DNA from: Opitutaceae bacterium
GTDB taxonomy: Bacteria; Verrucomicrobiota; Verrucomicrobiia; Opitutales; Opitutaceae
NCBI GenBank assembly: GCA_015075305.1
Contig: JABTUS010000001.1
Coordinates: forward strand, 981,971 to 1,045,970
Direction of reading: 5' to 3'
DNA length: 64,000 nt
Shown here: positions 53,228 through 63,826 of the stretch, one piece after another
How positions within the stretch are numbered: position 1 is the first letter of the stretch
Layout of the letters: each line of letters starts with the position of its first letter
Notes under the pieces: model-generated
Told to the model about the DNA's origin: nothing
Database searches by the model: none
What the model saw: the letters and a program-made list of their open reading frames with translations, nothing else
Position numbers and translations under genes: made by a program

Positions 53228-55043
53228 GAAGAACCTGATCATCGGCAGTGCCCTTCTGATCTTCGGCTTCGGCCTCATGTACCTGATGCCGAAACAGGCG
53301 CCGCAGGTCACACATCCGCCAGCAACGGCACCTGCTACCACCACCGCACCGGCATCTCCCGGCGGCGCCAGTTCCGGCGCGACCATCTCCGCCGGCGCAC
53401 CCGCCGCGCCGGCAACGACCGAGTTTGCCGCACTTTCCAAGGAGGGCGCGGAGGCCCGCGTGGTTGCTCTCAGCAACGACTTCATCGAAGCGCGTTTCAC
53501 CGACGCAGGCGGCGCGATCCTTGACGTCGCCTTCAAAAAATACGCCGCGGTCCAGGGACAGCCCCAGCCGTATGTTTTCAACCTGCTTCACACCGACCCC
53601 ATGCTGGCCTTCACCGACTTTCCCGGTGTCGACCGCAACGCCCGTTTCAAGCTCATCTCCTCAAGCGCAACCGAAGCCGTTTTCCAACTCGTCATGGACG
53701 GCCAGTTGGAAGTCACCCGCCGCTACTCCATCCACCCCGCCGGTGCCACTCTCAAGGAGGGCGAGGACCCCTATGAGATCCGCCACGAGACAACGTTTCA
53801 GAATCTGACCGACCAGACACTCACGCTGCCCCGCGCAGGAATCAGTCTCGGCACCACCTCGCCCGTCAGTTCGATCGACTACGGTCAGTACCTCAACGTT
53901 GGCTTCTACGACGGCGACAAGTTCCATCACACGGAACGCGCGCAGCTCGAGGGCGGCGGCTTCCTCTCCAATTTCGGCGTCGGCTCACGCGCGCCCAAGC
54001 CGGTCATCGAGGAGCACGGCACCGTGCAATGGGCCACGGTCAAGAATCAGTTTTTCGCCGCAATCTACGCCCCCGACCAGCCGGGAATCGGCACGACCAT
54101 CCGTCGCGTCGAACTGCCTCCGATGGTCGACAGCTCCCGCGCCAACATCGGCATCTCCGGCACCGCGCGTTTCGATCTCAAGGCGCTGCCCGCCAGGGGA
54201 TCGGAGAAAATCGGGGGCGATTTCTACGTCGGCCCCAAGGAATACAAGCGCCTCGTCAGCCTCGGCCGCAACGAGGACAAGGTGATGCAGTTCGACCTGT
54301 ATTTCTTCAATCGCATCCTGCTCAGCGGCTACGTCGGACCTTTCCTCCTGACGCTCCTGCATGGGGCCCATTCAATCGTTCCGAGCTGGGGCGTGGCGAT
54401 CATCCTGATGACGCTCTTCCTCAAGGTTATCACCCTGCCCTTCACACTCGCCGCCTCACGCGCGTCCAAACGCATGCAGAAACTTCAGCCGCTGCTGAAG
54501 GAGGTCCGCGAGAAGCACAAGGACAACCCCCAGAGGCTGAACCAGGCGACGATGGAGATCTTCAAGGAGCACAAGGTCAACCCGATGGGCGGATGCCTGC
54601 CGATCCTGATCACGATTCCGCTCTTCGTGGGATTCTTCGCAATGCTCCAGAGCGCCTCCGAACTGCGTTTCGCGCCGTTTCTCTGGGCGTCCGATCTCTC
54701 GGCTCCCGACACCGTCGCCCGCATCTTCGGCCTTCCCCTGAACATCATGCCGCTGCTGATGGGCGCGACCATGGTCGTGCAGATGCGTCTCACGCCGACG
54801 CCCACGACGGACAACATGCAGGCGAAGATCATGCAGTTCATGCCGATCATCTTCACCCTGTTCTGCTACAATTTCTCGTGCGCCCTGGCGCTCTACTCCA
54901 CCGTCAACGGTCTCTTCACCATCGGCCAGCAGCTCATGGTCAACAGGTACACCAAGGACGTCGACCTCGTGCAGCCCGCCACCGCGCCCCTCGGCGGCAA
55001 TCCCTGGAAGAAAACCAAGAATGTGACGCCTAAGAAGCGCTGA
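53220..55043 (+). CDS. yidC: Membrane protein insertase YidC
   Basis: A 607-residue YidC of the Gram-negative type: N-terminal helix ([18 protein letters not shown]), Thr/Ala/Pro linker, a large periplasmic beta-domain (about residues 75-355), and five C-terminal helices. The insertase core has [94 protein letters not shown]. The conserved Arg/Lys of the hydrophilic groove region is plausible but not pinpointed. The ATG at 53220 is chosen by homology over an upstream frame inside yidD. Confidence 0.95.
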   Translation: MDKKNLIIGSALLIFGFGLMYLMPKQAPQVTHPPATAPATTTAPASPGGASSGATISAGAPAAPATTEFAALSKEGAEARVVALSNDFIEARFTDAGGAILDVAFKKYAAVQGQPQPYVFNLLHTDPMLAFTDFPGVDRNARFKLISSSATEAVFQLVMDGQLEVTRRYSIHPAGATLKEGEDPYEIRHETTFQNLTDQTLTLPRAGISLGTTSPVSSIDYGQYLNVGFYDGDKFHHTERAQLEGGGFLSNFGVGSRAPKPVIEEHGTVQWATVKNQFFAAIYAPDQPGIGTTIRRVELPPMVDSSRANIGISGTARFDLKALPARGSEKIGGDFYVGPKEYKRLVSLGRNEDKVMQFDLYFFNRILLSGYVGPFLLTLLHGAHSIVPSWGVAIILMTLFLKVITLPFTLAASRASKRMQKLQPLLKEVREKHKDNPQRLNQATMEIFKEHKVNPMGGCLPILITIPLFVGFFAMLQSASELRFAPFLWASDLSAPDTVARIFGLPLNIMPLLMGATMVVQMRLTPTPTTDNMQAKIMQFMPIIFTLFCYNFSCALALYSTVNGLFTIGQQLMVNRYTKDVDLVQPATAPLGGNPWKKTKNVTPKKR

Positions 55044-55073
55044 TCCCGCGCGCCGCACCATCCCGCATCCACC

Positions 55074-55796
55074 ATGGCTGGCCACAACAAATGGTCCAAG
55101 GTCAAGCGGCTGAAAGCCGTGTCCGACGCACGCAAGGGCAAGGTGTTTTCCCGGCTTTCGCGCGACATCACCCTCGCCGCCAAGGCTGGCGGCGGTGATG
55201 TCGAGGGCAACGCCCGGCTGCGCACCCTCGTGCTCAAGGCGCGCGAAGCCAACATGCCCGCGGACAATGTCGACCGCGCCATCAAGAAAGGCACCGGTGA
55301 ATTGCCGGGCGTGACCTACGAGGATGTCATCTACGAGGGCTACGGACCCGGGGGCGTCGCCTTCATCGTCAAGGTGACCACCGACAACAAGACCCGCTCC
55401 GCGCAGGACATCCGCTCCATCTTCTCCCGTTACGGCGGCAACCTCGCCGCCACCGGCGCGGTCGCCTTCCAGTTCCTTCACGCGGGCCAGTTCCTGATTG
55501 CACGCGACCAGTCCGGCGAGGACCGCCTGATGGAGCTGGCGCTGGAAGCCGGAGCCGACGACGTGATCACCACCGACGACGGTTTCGAGGTGCGCTGCGA
55601 CGTTCACGTTTTCGACAAGGTGCTGCACGCGCTGGATCACGCGGGCATAAAAACGGTGAGCGCCGAAATGGCGTACATCCCCAACAGCACTGTCCCTGTG
55701 GATGCAAGACTGGCAGAGTCCGTCGAGAAGCTGCACGACGCGCTCGACGAGCACGACGACGTGCAGCAGATTTTCTCCAACGAGGAGAGCGGCTGA
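55074..55796 (+). CDS. yebC: YebC/TACO1-family protein
   Basis: A 240-residue YebC-family protein starting MAGHNKWSKVKRLKAVSDARKGKVFSRLSRDI, then REANMPADNVDRAIKKGTGE, YEGYGPGGVAFIVKVTTDNKTRS and NLAATGAVAFQF. Members act as transcriptional regulators or as translation factors that relieve stalling on polyproline. It follows yidC after 30 bases and precedes metX by 15 bases, so a longer transcript is possible. Confidence 0.95.
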   Translation: MAGHNKWSKVKRLKAVSDARKGKVFSRLSRDITLAAKAGGGDVEGNARLRTLVLKAREANMPADNVDRAIKKGTGELPGVTYEDVIYEGYGPGGVAFIVKVTTDNKTRSAQDIRSIFSRYGGNLAATGAVAFQFLHAGQFLIARDQSGEDRLMELALEAGADDVITTDDGFEVRCDVHVFDKVLHALDHAGIKTVSAEMAYIPNSTVPVDARLAESVEKLHDALDEHDDVQQIFSNEESG

Positions 55797-55811
55797 CCGG
55801 CCGCGTCAGCC

Positions 55812-57041
55812 ATGACCGACGACGAAAGCCAGAACAGCACGCTGCTTCGAACGCACGCCAGTGTGGGCGTCGTCGTGCCCCGCGACTACACATCGACCGA
55901 GCCCTTCGTCTTCGAAAGCGGCCAATCGCTGCCCGGCTTCACGCTTCGCTACGAAACTTACGGCACACTCAACGCAGAACGCAGCAATGCGGTTCTGATC
56001 TGTCACGCTCTCAGCGGCGACCACCATTGCGCCGGTGTGCACTCACCGGCCGACCGCAAGCCAGGCTGGTGGAACAATCTCATCGGCCCGGGAAAGCCGG
56101 TGGACACCAACCGCTTTTTCGTCCTCTGCGCCAACGTCATCGGCGGCTGCCAGGGCTCCACCGGACCGCTGTCGATCGATCCCGACACCGGCAAACCCTA
56201 CGGCATGCGTTTTCCCTTCGTGACGATTCGCGACATGGTGCGCACCCAGAAACGCTGGCTGGACGGAATCGGAGTGCCGTCAATTCACGCCGTCATCGGA
56301 GGATCGATGGGCGGCATGCTCGCGCTGCAATGGGCCGTGGAATTCCCCGGCCTGGTCAACCGGGTCATTGTCATGGCCACAACCGCCCGGGAGAGCGCCC
56401 AGGGCATCGCCTTCAACGAGGTCGGACGCCAGGCCATCATGCAGGATCCCGCCTGGAACCAGGGAGATTATCCGGGAAACGGCGGCCCGCGCGTCGGCCT
56501 GGCGATCGCCCGCATGATGGCACACATCACCTATCTCAGCGACGCCGGTCTCGACCGGAAATTCGGCCGCAGACGCCGCCATCGTCACACGCCGCGGATT
56601 CCTGCCACTGTCGCAGCACCCGATGCCACCGCGATCGGAGCCGGGGAGCCCGAAGCGGACTCCAGCGCGCAGGATCCAGCCTCGGCGGCTGATTTCGAAT
56701 TCGAGATCGAAAGCTACCTGCGCCACCAGGGGCAGAGCTTCATCAACCGGTTTGACGCGAATTCGTACCTCTGCATCACGCGCGCCATCGATCATTTCGA
56801 TCTGGCTCCCGGCGACGTCACCCTCGAGCAGGCGTTTGCACCAGTCCAGGCGGAAACCCTCGTCATCGGCTTCACGAGCGACTGGCTGTTTCCTCCCGAG
56901 CAGAATCGGGAGATCGCCCTCGCGCTCCTGCGCGCGGGAAAGAAAGCGAACTATGCCGAGCTCAACACCGATCTCGGACACGATTCCTTTCTGCTCGAGT
57001 CGCCCCAGCTCTACAACCTCGTTCGGAGTTTCCTCGAATAA
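55812..57041 (+). CDS. metX: Homoserine O-acetyltransferase MetX
   Basis: A 409-residue alpha/beta hydrolase-fold acyltransferase for methionine synthesis. The nucleophile elbow GGSMGGM has Ser165; FTSDWLFPPEQ carries the Asp region and LGHDSFL the His. NVIGGCQGSTGPLSIDP and HQGQSFINRFDANSYL are family motifs. An unusual insertion of about 40 residues, rich in Arg then Ala/Asp/Pro (about residues 252-293), sits in the lid just before the FEIESYLRHQG segment. The enzyme may transfer acetyl or succinyl groups; the family split cannot be made here. metW follows only after a sugar ABC transporter (57156-60823). Confidence 0.92.
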   Translation: MTDDESQNSTLLRTHASVGVVVPRDYTSTEPFVFESGQSLPGFTLRYETYGTLNAERSNAVLICHALSGDHHCAGVHSPADRKPGWWNNLIGPGKPVDTNRFFVLCANVIGGCQGSTGPLSIDPDTGKPYGMRFPFVTIRDMVRTQKRWLDGIGVPSIHAVIGGSMGGMLALQWAVEFPGLVNRVIVMATTARESAQGIAFNEVGRQAIMQDPAWNQGDYPGNGGPRVGLAIARMMAHITYLSDAGLDRKFGRRRRHRHTPRIPATVAAPDATAIGAGEPEADSSAQDPASAADFEFEIESYLRHQGQSFINRFDANSYLCITRAIDHFDLAPGDVTLEQAFAPVQAETLVIGFTSDWLFPPEQNREIALALLRAGKKANYAELNTDLGHDSFLLESPQLYNLVRSFLE

Positions 57042-57155
57042 CACCCGCACCTTGGGGGGACGGCCGCGCTTCATTGCCGTCATCGAGGCGTCATCGAAAT
57101 CCCAATCCAGCGTGGCGGCCAATCCGCGCTTGAGCAGACAGGGCGACCCTGTTGA

Positions 57156-58283
57156 ATGCCTGTCCCCATGCTTTCGCGACTCCGTTCAGCCATCCGCTTT
57201 CAGGAAAGCGGCCTGCTGGTCATAATTCTGGTCCTGGGAATCCTGCTGACAATATTCAGCGGAACCGTCCGCACCCCGGAGTTCAGGATCGCCGACGACG
57301 GCACACGGGAACGGGTGTTCACGGTGGACAAGAATGGCGAGCGCGTCCCGTCATTCGTGGAGCGCAACAAGTTTCTAAACGCCCAGAACCTTGCGCAGCT
57401 CGCCAAGGACACCAGCTTCATCGCGATCATGGCGGTCGGCATGGCATTGGTGATCATTTCCGGCGGGATCGATCTTTCCGTCGGATCCATCTACGCTCTT
57501 GCCTCGGTCACGGGTGCCTTGGTGATGCATGCCTACGGCGCCGATGGGTCACATCCCGATTCACCCGGCCTCGGCATTTTTCTGGGCGTGGCCACCTGCC
57601 TGGGCGTGGCGGCGCTTTGCGGTCTGCTCAATGGCGGACTCACCGTGGCTCTTCGGGTGCACCCTTTCATCATAACTCTCGGCTCCATGGCGATTCTGCG
57701 CGGGGTGGCTTTTGTGGCCACAAAGGGACAGTCCGTCGGCAGCTTTCCTTCCGGCTTCCGCGACTTCGTTCGTTTTGAACCCGGGCAAAACATCAGCATC
57801 ACTCCCCTCGCTGTGATGGTCCTGGTGACCATCCTCGGCTGGCTCTTTCTCTCCCGACTCACCGCCGGTCGGCGTGTCTATGCCATCGGTGGAAACGAAC
57901 TCGCGTCGCAATTCAGCGGCATACGGGTGAACCGCGTGAAACTCGGTGTCTATCTGTTCTCCGGGCTTTCCGCGGGCGTCGCCGCACTCCTGTCCCTGGG
58001 CTACTACGGCGCGGCAACATCCGGCGACGGCCAGGGCTACGAGCTCAATGTCATCGCGGCAGCGGTCGTGGGCGGCGCAAGCCTGACGGGGGGCCGCGGC
58101 ACGGCGCTCGGCGTCGTGCTTGGCGCACTCATCATTCAGATGATCAGCAGCGGCATAGTCATTCTCGGCATTGATCAAAACTACAGTCAGATCATCATCG
58201 GCACCGTTGTGATCGCCGCGGTCGTTCTGGACAATCTCACCATCTGGCTGCAGCGGCGTCGCACGCTGCGAACCTCGAACTGA
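57156..58283 (+). CDS. Sugar ABC transporter permease (RbsC-type)
   Basis: A 375-residue permease of the branched-chain/ribose superfamily. It has about ten membrane helices, with MALVIISGGIDLSVGSIYALASV and GGNELASQFSGIRVNRVKLGVYLFSGLSAG, which are RbsC hallmarks. An additional 60-residue soluble insert lies between helix 1 and helix 2 (about residues 30-75). It is first of a permease, binding-protein, ATPase string with 38 and 24 base gaps; most ribose operons have the ATPase first. Confidence 0.9.
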   Translation: MPVPMLSRLRSAIRFQESGLLVIILVLGILLTIFSGTVRTPEFRIADDGTRERVFTVDKNGERVPSFVERNKFLNAQNLAQLAKDTSFIAIMAVGMALVIISGGIDLSVGSIYALASVTGALVMHAYGADGSHPDSPGLGIFLGVATCLGVAALCGLLNGGLTVALRVHPFIITLGSMAILRGVAFVATKGQSVGSFPSGFRDFVRFEPGQNISITPLAVMVLVTILGWLFLSRLTAGRRVYAIGGNELASQFSGIRVNRVKLGVYLFSGLSAGVAALLSLGYYGAATSGDGQGYELNVIAAAVVGGASLTGGRGTALGVVLGALIIQMISSGIVILGIDQNYSQIIIGTVVIAAVVLDNLTIWLQRRRTLRTSN

Positions 58284-58321
58284 TCCGCCTGTCCAAACAT
58301 CAAACACCCTTCTCCACCTCC

Positions 58322-59287
58322 ATGAAAATACTCCGTCCCCTCCTCGCCAGCATCGGCTTCTGCCTTGCGGCCGCGCTGGCCCTCGCGGCCCCGCGCACCA
58401 TCGTCATCGGCCTCGTCGCCAAATCCCAGGGCAATCCCGTCTTCCAGGCCGCGCGCGTCGGCGCTGAGGATGCCGCCCGCGAGCTCAGCAAGAAAGACGG
58501 GCTCAACATCAGGATCGACTGGCGCACGCCAAACGAAGAGGACGCCCAGAAGCAGGCCGAGGCGATCGAACAGCTCGTCCTTGCCGGTGCGGAAGGAATT
58601 GCCGTGAGCTGCTCCGACGCCAACAAGCTGACGGACGCCATCAACTCGGCGGTGCGCAATGGCGTTCCCGTGGCCACCTTCGACTCCGACGCGCCGGACA
58701 GCAAGCGGTTCGTAACCTACGGCGTTGACGACATCGAGTGCGGCAGGCAGGTCATGGCGGAACTCGCCAAGCTGATGAACGGCAGGGGTGTCGTTGCCAT
58801 TCTGGCGGGCAATCAAAACGCACCCAACCTCCAGAAACGCGTGCAGGGCGTGCGCGAGGAGGCGAAAAAATTTCCGGGCATCACGATCCGAAGCGTTTAT
58901 TACCACAAGGAAACTCCCCAGGACGCCGCAGCCAAGGTCGAGCAGGTCATGCAGGCAAACCCCGACATCACCGGCTGGGCGATGATCGGCGGCTGGGCGC
59001 TGTTCACGGAAAACGCCCTCAACTGGCAGCCCGGGACCGTCAGGTGCGTCTCCGTCGACGCCCTTCCCGCGCAGCTTGCCTACATTCGGAGCGGGCACGT
59101 GCCGGTGCTGCTCGCCCAGCAGTGCTACGCCTGGGGACACCGCTCCGTCGAGCTCCTGATCGACAAGATCGTCTTCAAGAAGAACCCGCCCGCAGTCAAG
59201 GAGATCAGCCCTCTCATTCCGGTGACCAAGGACAACGTCGACGCGTTTGCGAAGAACTGGGAAACCTGGCTGCCCTCCTCCCGCTGA
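58322..59287 (+). CDS. Periplasmic sugar-binding protein (RbsB-type)
   Basis: A 321-residue substrate-binding protein with a signal peptide (IGFCLAAALALAAP). The type I periplasmic fold shows IVIGLVAKSQGNPVFQAARVGAEDAARE, EAIEQLVLAGAEGIAVSCSDANKLTDAINSAVRNGVPVATFDSDAPDSKRFVTYGVDD. The DSDAPDSKR loop normally contacts the ring hydroxyls of pentoses and hexoses. The sugar itself cannot be identified. It lies between permease and ATPase genes. Confidence 0.9.
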   Translation: MKILRPLLASIGFCLAAALALAAPRTIVIGLVAKSQGNPVFQAARVGAEDAARELSKKDGLNIRIDWRTPNEEDAQKQAEAIEQLVLAGAEGIAVSCSDANKLTDAINSAVRNGVPVATFDSDAPDSKRFVTYGVDDIECGRQVMAELAKLMNGRGVVAILAGNQNAPNLQKRVQGVREEAKKFPGITIRSVYYHKETPQDAAAKVEQVMQANPDITGWAMIGGWALFTENALNWQPGTVRCVSVDALPAQLAYIRSGHVPVLLAQQCYAWGHRSVELLIDKIVFKKNPPAVKEISPLIPVTKDNVDAFAKNWETWLPSSR

Positions 59288-59311
59288 TCCGCTTCCGACC
59301 GCCGCCACGGC

Positions 59312-60823
59312 ATGGCCTTCCTCGAATTTCACGGCATCGGAAAACGCTTCCCCGGCGTGGTCGCGCTCGACCAGGTCAGCTTCTCCGTCGAGCTCGGATC
59401 CTGCCATGCGCTGATCGGCGAAAACGGTGCGGGAAAAAGCACGCTGGGAAAGATTCTCGCCGGTATCTACCAGGCGGATACAGGGACGATCCGACTGGAT
59501 GGCCGGGAGATTTCCGCCGCCACACCGCTGGAGGCGCGGCGACTCGGCATTGCCATGGTCCACCAGGAGCTCGCGTTCTGCCCCAACCTGAGCGTCGCCG
59601 AAAATCTCTGCCTGGGTGACATGCCCGCGCGCCGTGGCTGGGTCGACCGCCCCGCCCTGCGCGCCCGCGCGAGGACCATGCTCCAGTCGATCGGGGCGGA
59701 AATCGATCCCGACCGGCTGATCGGATCGCTCTCCACCGGACTCGAACAGCTCGTGCAGATCGCCGCCGCCGTTGGCACTGGCGCCCGGGTGATTGTAATG
59801 GACGAACCGTCCAGCTCGCTCTCCGCGGGCGAAACCCGCGAACTTTTTCGCCTGGTGCGCGACCTCGTCAAACGGGGCATCACGCTGATCTACGTCTCGC
59901 ACCGGCTTGAGGAGCTGTTCGCGCTCTGCGACACCATCACGGTGCTTCGCGACGGGCGGCACATTTCGACGGAACGCATTGCCGAGACCAACCAGAAGCG
60001 CGTGGTCAGCCAGATGATCGGACGCGAACTGCGCGTCGAAACGCCCGCGCATCTGTCGCGCAGTCCAGGGCCGGAGTACCTTCGAGTCGAGGGACTCAGC
60101 TCCGCCGGGAAATTCTCGGATATCAGTTTTTCCGTGCGCGCCGGTGAAATCGTCGGCTTTGCCGGGCTCGTCGGCGCGGGTCGCAGCGAAACCGCGCAGG
60201 CGGTCTTCGGACTCGATCCGAACGCAACCGGCCGGGTCGTCGTCAAGGGGACGGCACTCCCGGCGGCTTCGATCGACGCCGCGCTCGCCGCAGGCATGGG
60301 TCTCCTGCCCGAGGACCGCAAACGCCAGGGGCTCGTGCTCGGGCTCAATTGCCGCGAGAACACTTCACTTGCCGTTCTGCCGCTCCTGTCCCGCCTTGGC
60401 TGGGTCAGACGTCGCCGCGAGCGATCGCTCGCGGAAAAGTACGCCGCCCGTCTGCGCGTCAAGGCGCCAAGCGTCGAGACGCTCATCGCCGGACTGAGCG
60501 GCGGAAACCAGCAGAAGGTGGCGCTCGCCAAATGGCTGGCGCGCGAATGCGACGTTCTCCTGATCGACGAGCCCACCCGCGGCGTGGATGTCGGCGCGAA
60601 GGCGGAGATCTACCAGCTCCTCGACGAGCTCGCCTGCGAGGGCAAGGCCATCCTCATGGTGTCTTCGGAGCTTCCGGAACTCCTCGCCCTGTGCAGCCGC
60701 ATTCTCGTGATGCGCGCGGGAAGGCTGGTCGGGGAGGTCCCTCGCGCCGAGGCGAGCGAAGCCAGCCTCATGCATCTGATGGCCGGTGTGGATTCAGACG
60801 CATCGGCATCCGTCGCTCAATAG
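59312..60823 (+). CDS. Sugar ABC transporter ATPase (RbsA/MglA-type, two NBDs)
   Basis: A 503-residue protein with two nucleotide-binding domains. NBD1 has IGENGAGKST, LSTGLEQLVQIA and VIVMDEPSSSLS. NBD2 has FAGLVGAGRSET, ENTSLAVLPLLSRLG, LSGGNQQKVALAKWLA and VLLIDEPTRGVDVG. The second Walker A is degenerate (GAGRSE), typical of RbsA/MglA. It completes the ribose-type transporter. metW begins 45 bases after its stop. Confidence 0.93.
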   Translation: MAFLEFHGIGKRFPGVVALDQVSFSVELGSCHALIGENGAGKSTLGKILAGIYQADTGTIRLDGREISAATPLEARRLGIAMVHQELAFCPNLSVAENLCLGDMPARRGWVDRPALRARARTMLQSIGAEIDPDRLIGSLSTGLEQLVQIAAAVGTGARVIVMDEPSSSLSAGETRELFRLVRDLVKRGITLIYVSHRLEELFALCDTITVLRDGRHISTERIAETNQKRVVSQMIGRELRVETPAHLSRSPGPEYLRVEGLSSAGKFSDISFSVRAGEIVGFAGLVGAGRSETAQAVFGLDPNATGRVVVKGTALPAASIDAALAAGMGLLPEDRKRQGLVLGLNCRENTSLAVLPLLSRLGWVRRRRERSLAEKYAARLRVKAPSVETLIAGLSGGNQQKVALAKWLARECDVLLIDEPTRGVDVGAKAEIYQLLDELACEGKAILMVSSELPELLALCSRILVMRAGRLVGEVPRAEASEASLMHLMAGVDSDASASVAQ

Positions 60824-60868
60824 TGCTTTCCCTTTGCGGTCGGCTGCACACCGTGGTGGGGTACCGTC

Positions 60869-61474
60869 ATGGCCAGCCAGCCCGCCAAACGCACTGTCGA
60901 CATGCAGATCATCGCCGATTGGGTGACACCCCGGTCGCGCGTGCTGGATCTTGGCTGCGGTCGCGGCGCGCTCCTGGAGTTTCTCATCCAATCCAAACAA
61001 GTGGACGCCGTCGGGGTGGATCTCGACGTCGAGAAGGTCACCCGCTGCATTCAGCGCAAGGTCACCGTTTATCAGGGCGACATGATGGATTTCATGCGGG
61101 CGTTTCCCGATTCGCATTTCGACCGAGTCATCTGCTCACGCACGCTCGAGGTGTTGAACGCGCCGGCTGCGGTCATCGCCGAGGCCCTGCGCGTCGGGAA
61201 ATCCATGACGGTCGGCTTCGTGAACCATGGCTACTGGAAAAACCGGTTCGGCTTCGCCTGGCTGGGACGCAAGCCCCGCAACGAGGTCTACACGACGCCC
61301 TGGTACGAGAGCACGCCCGCCAATCCGGCGACGATTGCGGACTTCGAGGAATTCTGCGCCGCCAAGGCGATCCGCATCGCACGCCGTTTCCACCTCCGCG
61401 GCAACTGGCAGACCCGCTGCACCCACCAACCCAATCTCCTCGCTGGATACGCCCTGTACGATCTCGCCCAGTAG
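60869..61474 (+). CDS. metW: Methionine biosynthesis protein MetW
   Basis: A 201-residue methyltransferase-fold protein of the MetW family. The SAM-binding motif I is RVLDLGCGRGALLEFL, followed by VDAVGVDLDVEKVTRCI, VYQGDMMDFM, FDRVICSRTLEVL and the MetW-specific VGFVNHGYWKNRFGFAWLGRKP. MetW and MetX act together in O-acylhomoserine formation in several bacteria and are usually adjacent. Here they are separated by the complete sugar ABC transporter (3.7 kb). Confidence 0.92.
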   Translation: MASQPAKRTVDMQIIADWVTPRSRVLDLGCGRGALLEFLIQSKQVDAVGVDLDVEKVTRCIQRKVTVYQGDMMDFMRAFPDSHFDRVICSRTLEVLNAPAAVIAEALRVGKSMTVGFVNHGYWKNRFGFAWLGRKPRNEVYTTPWYESTPANPATIADFEEFCAAKAIRIARRFHLRGNWQTRCTHQPNLLAGYALYDLAQ

Positions 61475-61541
61475 GACGCGAGATTGCCCCTGTGCGCCAT
61501 CGGCTTGCGAAACTGGACCATAGAGTCGACGCAGGTGCAGA

Positions 61542-61979
61542 TCATGGTTCGAGCACCAGAACGTCAGTTCCCGTAAACCCGGCCATCCCCCGATCGAACG
61601 TGACGAGCCGCAGCCCATGCCCGCGGGCGAAGGCGGCAAGATAGGCATCGGTCCATGTCTGATGCGCTGATCGGTTGGTGCGGCTGTATTCGCGCCAACG
61701 GATCTCGAAGCCGTCGGGTTCGGGCAGAAATATGACTTCTTCCCTGCTCAACAGCCCCTCATACTCAATCCATGCACGGGCCTGCGTAAGCACATGCGGA
61801 CCCATGATCGCAGGATTCGTTGTGTGGCGCAGGAATGCCAGTTGCGTAATCCGGCAGAATGCCAGGGTTTCCCTCGAATGCGCAGCCAGCCAGCGGCGCG
61901 CGACGGCGTGATGGGCATGCCCCTCAACAAAAAGCGCCAGCCAAAGATTGGCGTCGGGCAGAGTCGTCTCAGACGACAT
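61542..61979 (-). CDS. vapC: VapC-family PIN-domain toxin
   Basis: A 145-residue PIN-domain protein: LPDANLWLALFVEGHAHHAVARRWL with the first catalytic Asp9, FCRITQLAFLRHTTN (the variant of this VapC group), QTWTDAYLAAFARGHGLRLVTFDRG with the later Asp residues. The start at 61979 is chosen because the vapB stop (61969) overlaps it by 11 bases. Intact, unlike the vapC remnant at 26398. Confidence 0.88.
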   Translation of the reverse strand: MSSETTLPDANLWLALFVEGHAHHAVARRWLAAHSRETLAFCRITQLAFLRHTTNPAIMGPHVLTQARAWIEYEGLLSREEVIFLPEPDGFEIRWREYSRTNRSAHQTWTDAYLAAFARGHGLRLVTFDRGMAGFTGTDVLVLEP

Positions 61980-62202
61980 CGTCAAGCTGCTCCCTGCTTG
62001 GGCGGACGACAAAGTCACCCTTGCAGACCAGCGTGGGAAACGCTGCGGAGCGCCTGCGCCTCGACCCGCCTGCACCGCGGCCGTCCCTCAACTCGCGCTT
62101 CAGCGCGCTGATCACCACGTCCTTCAGGCTTTGGTCGCGCAAGGCGGCAACTGCCTTGGCTTCGCGGAAAAGAGGGTCAGGCAGGTCAATGGTGGTTCGC
62201 AT
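61969..62202 (-). CDS. vapB: VapB-type antitoxin, ribbon-helix-helix
   Basis: A 77-residue antitoxin beginning MRTTIDLPDPLFREAKAVAALRDQSLKDVVISALKRELRD, a ribbon-helix-helix DNA-binding domain, followed by a charged linker and DFVVRPSREQLDDVV, which should fold onto the toxin. The start at 62202 fits the family; a 38-residue extension is not conserved. It is the first gene of the vapBC pair. Confidence 0.83.
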   Translation of the reverse strand: MRTTIDLPDPLFREAKAVAALRDQSLKDVVISALKRELRDGRGAGGSRRRRSAAFPTLVCKGDFVVRPSREQLDDVV

Positions 62203-62407
62203 AAAAGCACATTTATGCCTGTCCATGTTTTCGTCAAGCGCCTCGCGGTGCCGGCACATTGGGCACGCATCCTTGACGCTCGACATGCGGTGCCAGCGAC
62301 CACACCTGACGTGCAAACGCCGTCACAGGGTCAAATTGCAGGTCTGACTGGAAACAGATCCGTGTGCCCGTACTCTGCGATGGATCCGCAGTCCCTTGCC
62401 GGTCCGA

Positions 62408-63826
<1,419 letters not shown>

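Noticed and set aside
57042..57155. Remnant coding region between metX and the ABC permease
   Set aside because: The short minus-strand peptide (KRGRPPKV) suggests a motif but there is too little to assign.
58187..60052. Long minus-strand open frame antisense to the sugar ABC genes
   Set aside because: It overlaps two clear transporter genes and has low-complexity, Gly/Asp/Val-rich content typical of a shadow frame.
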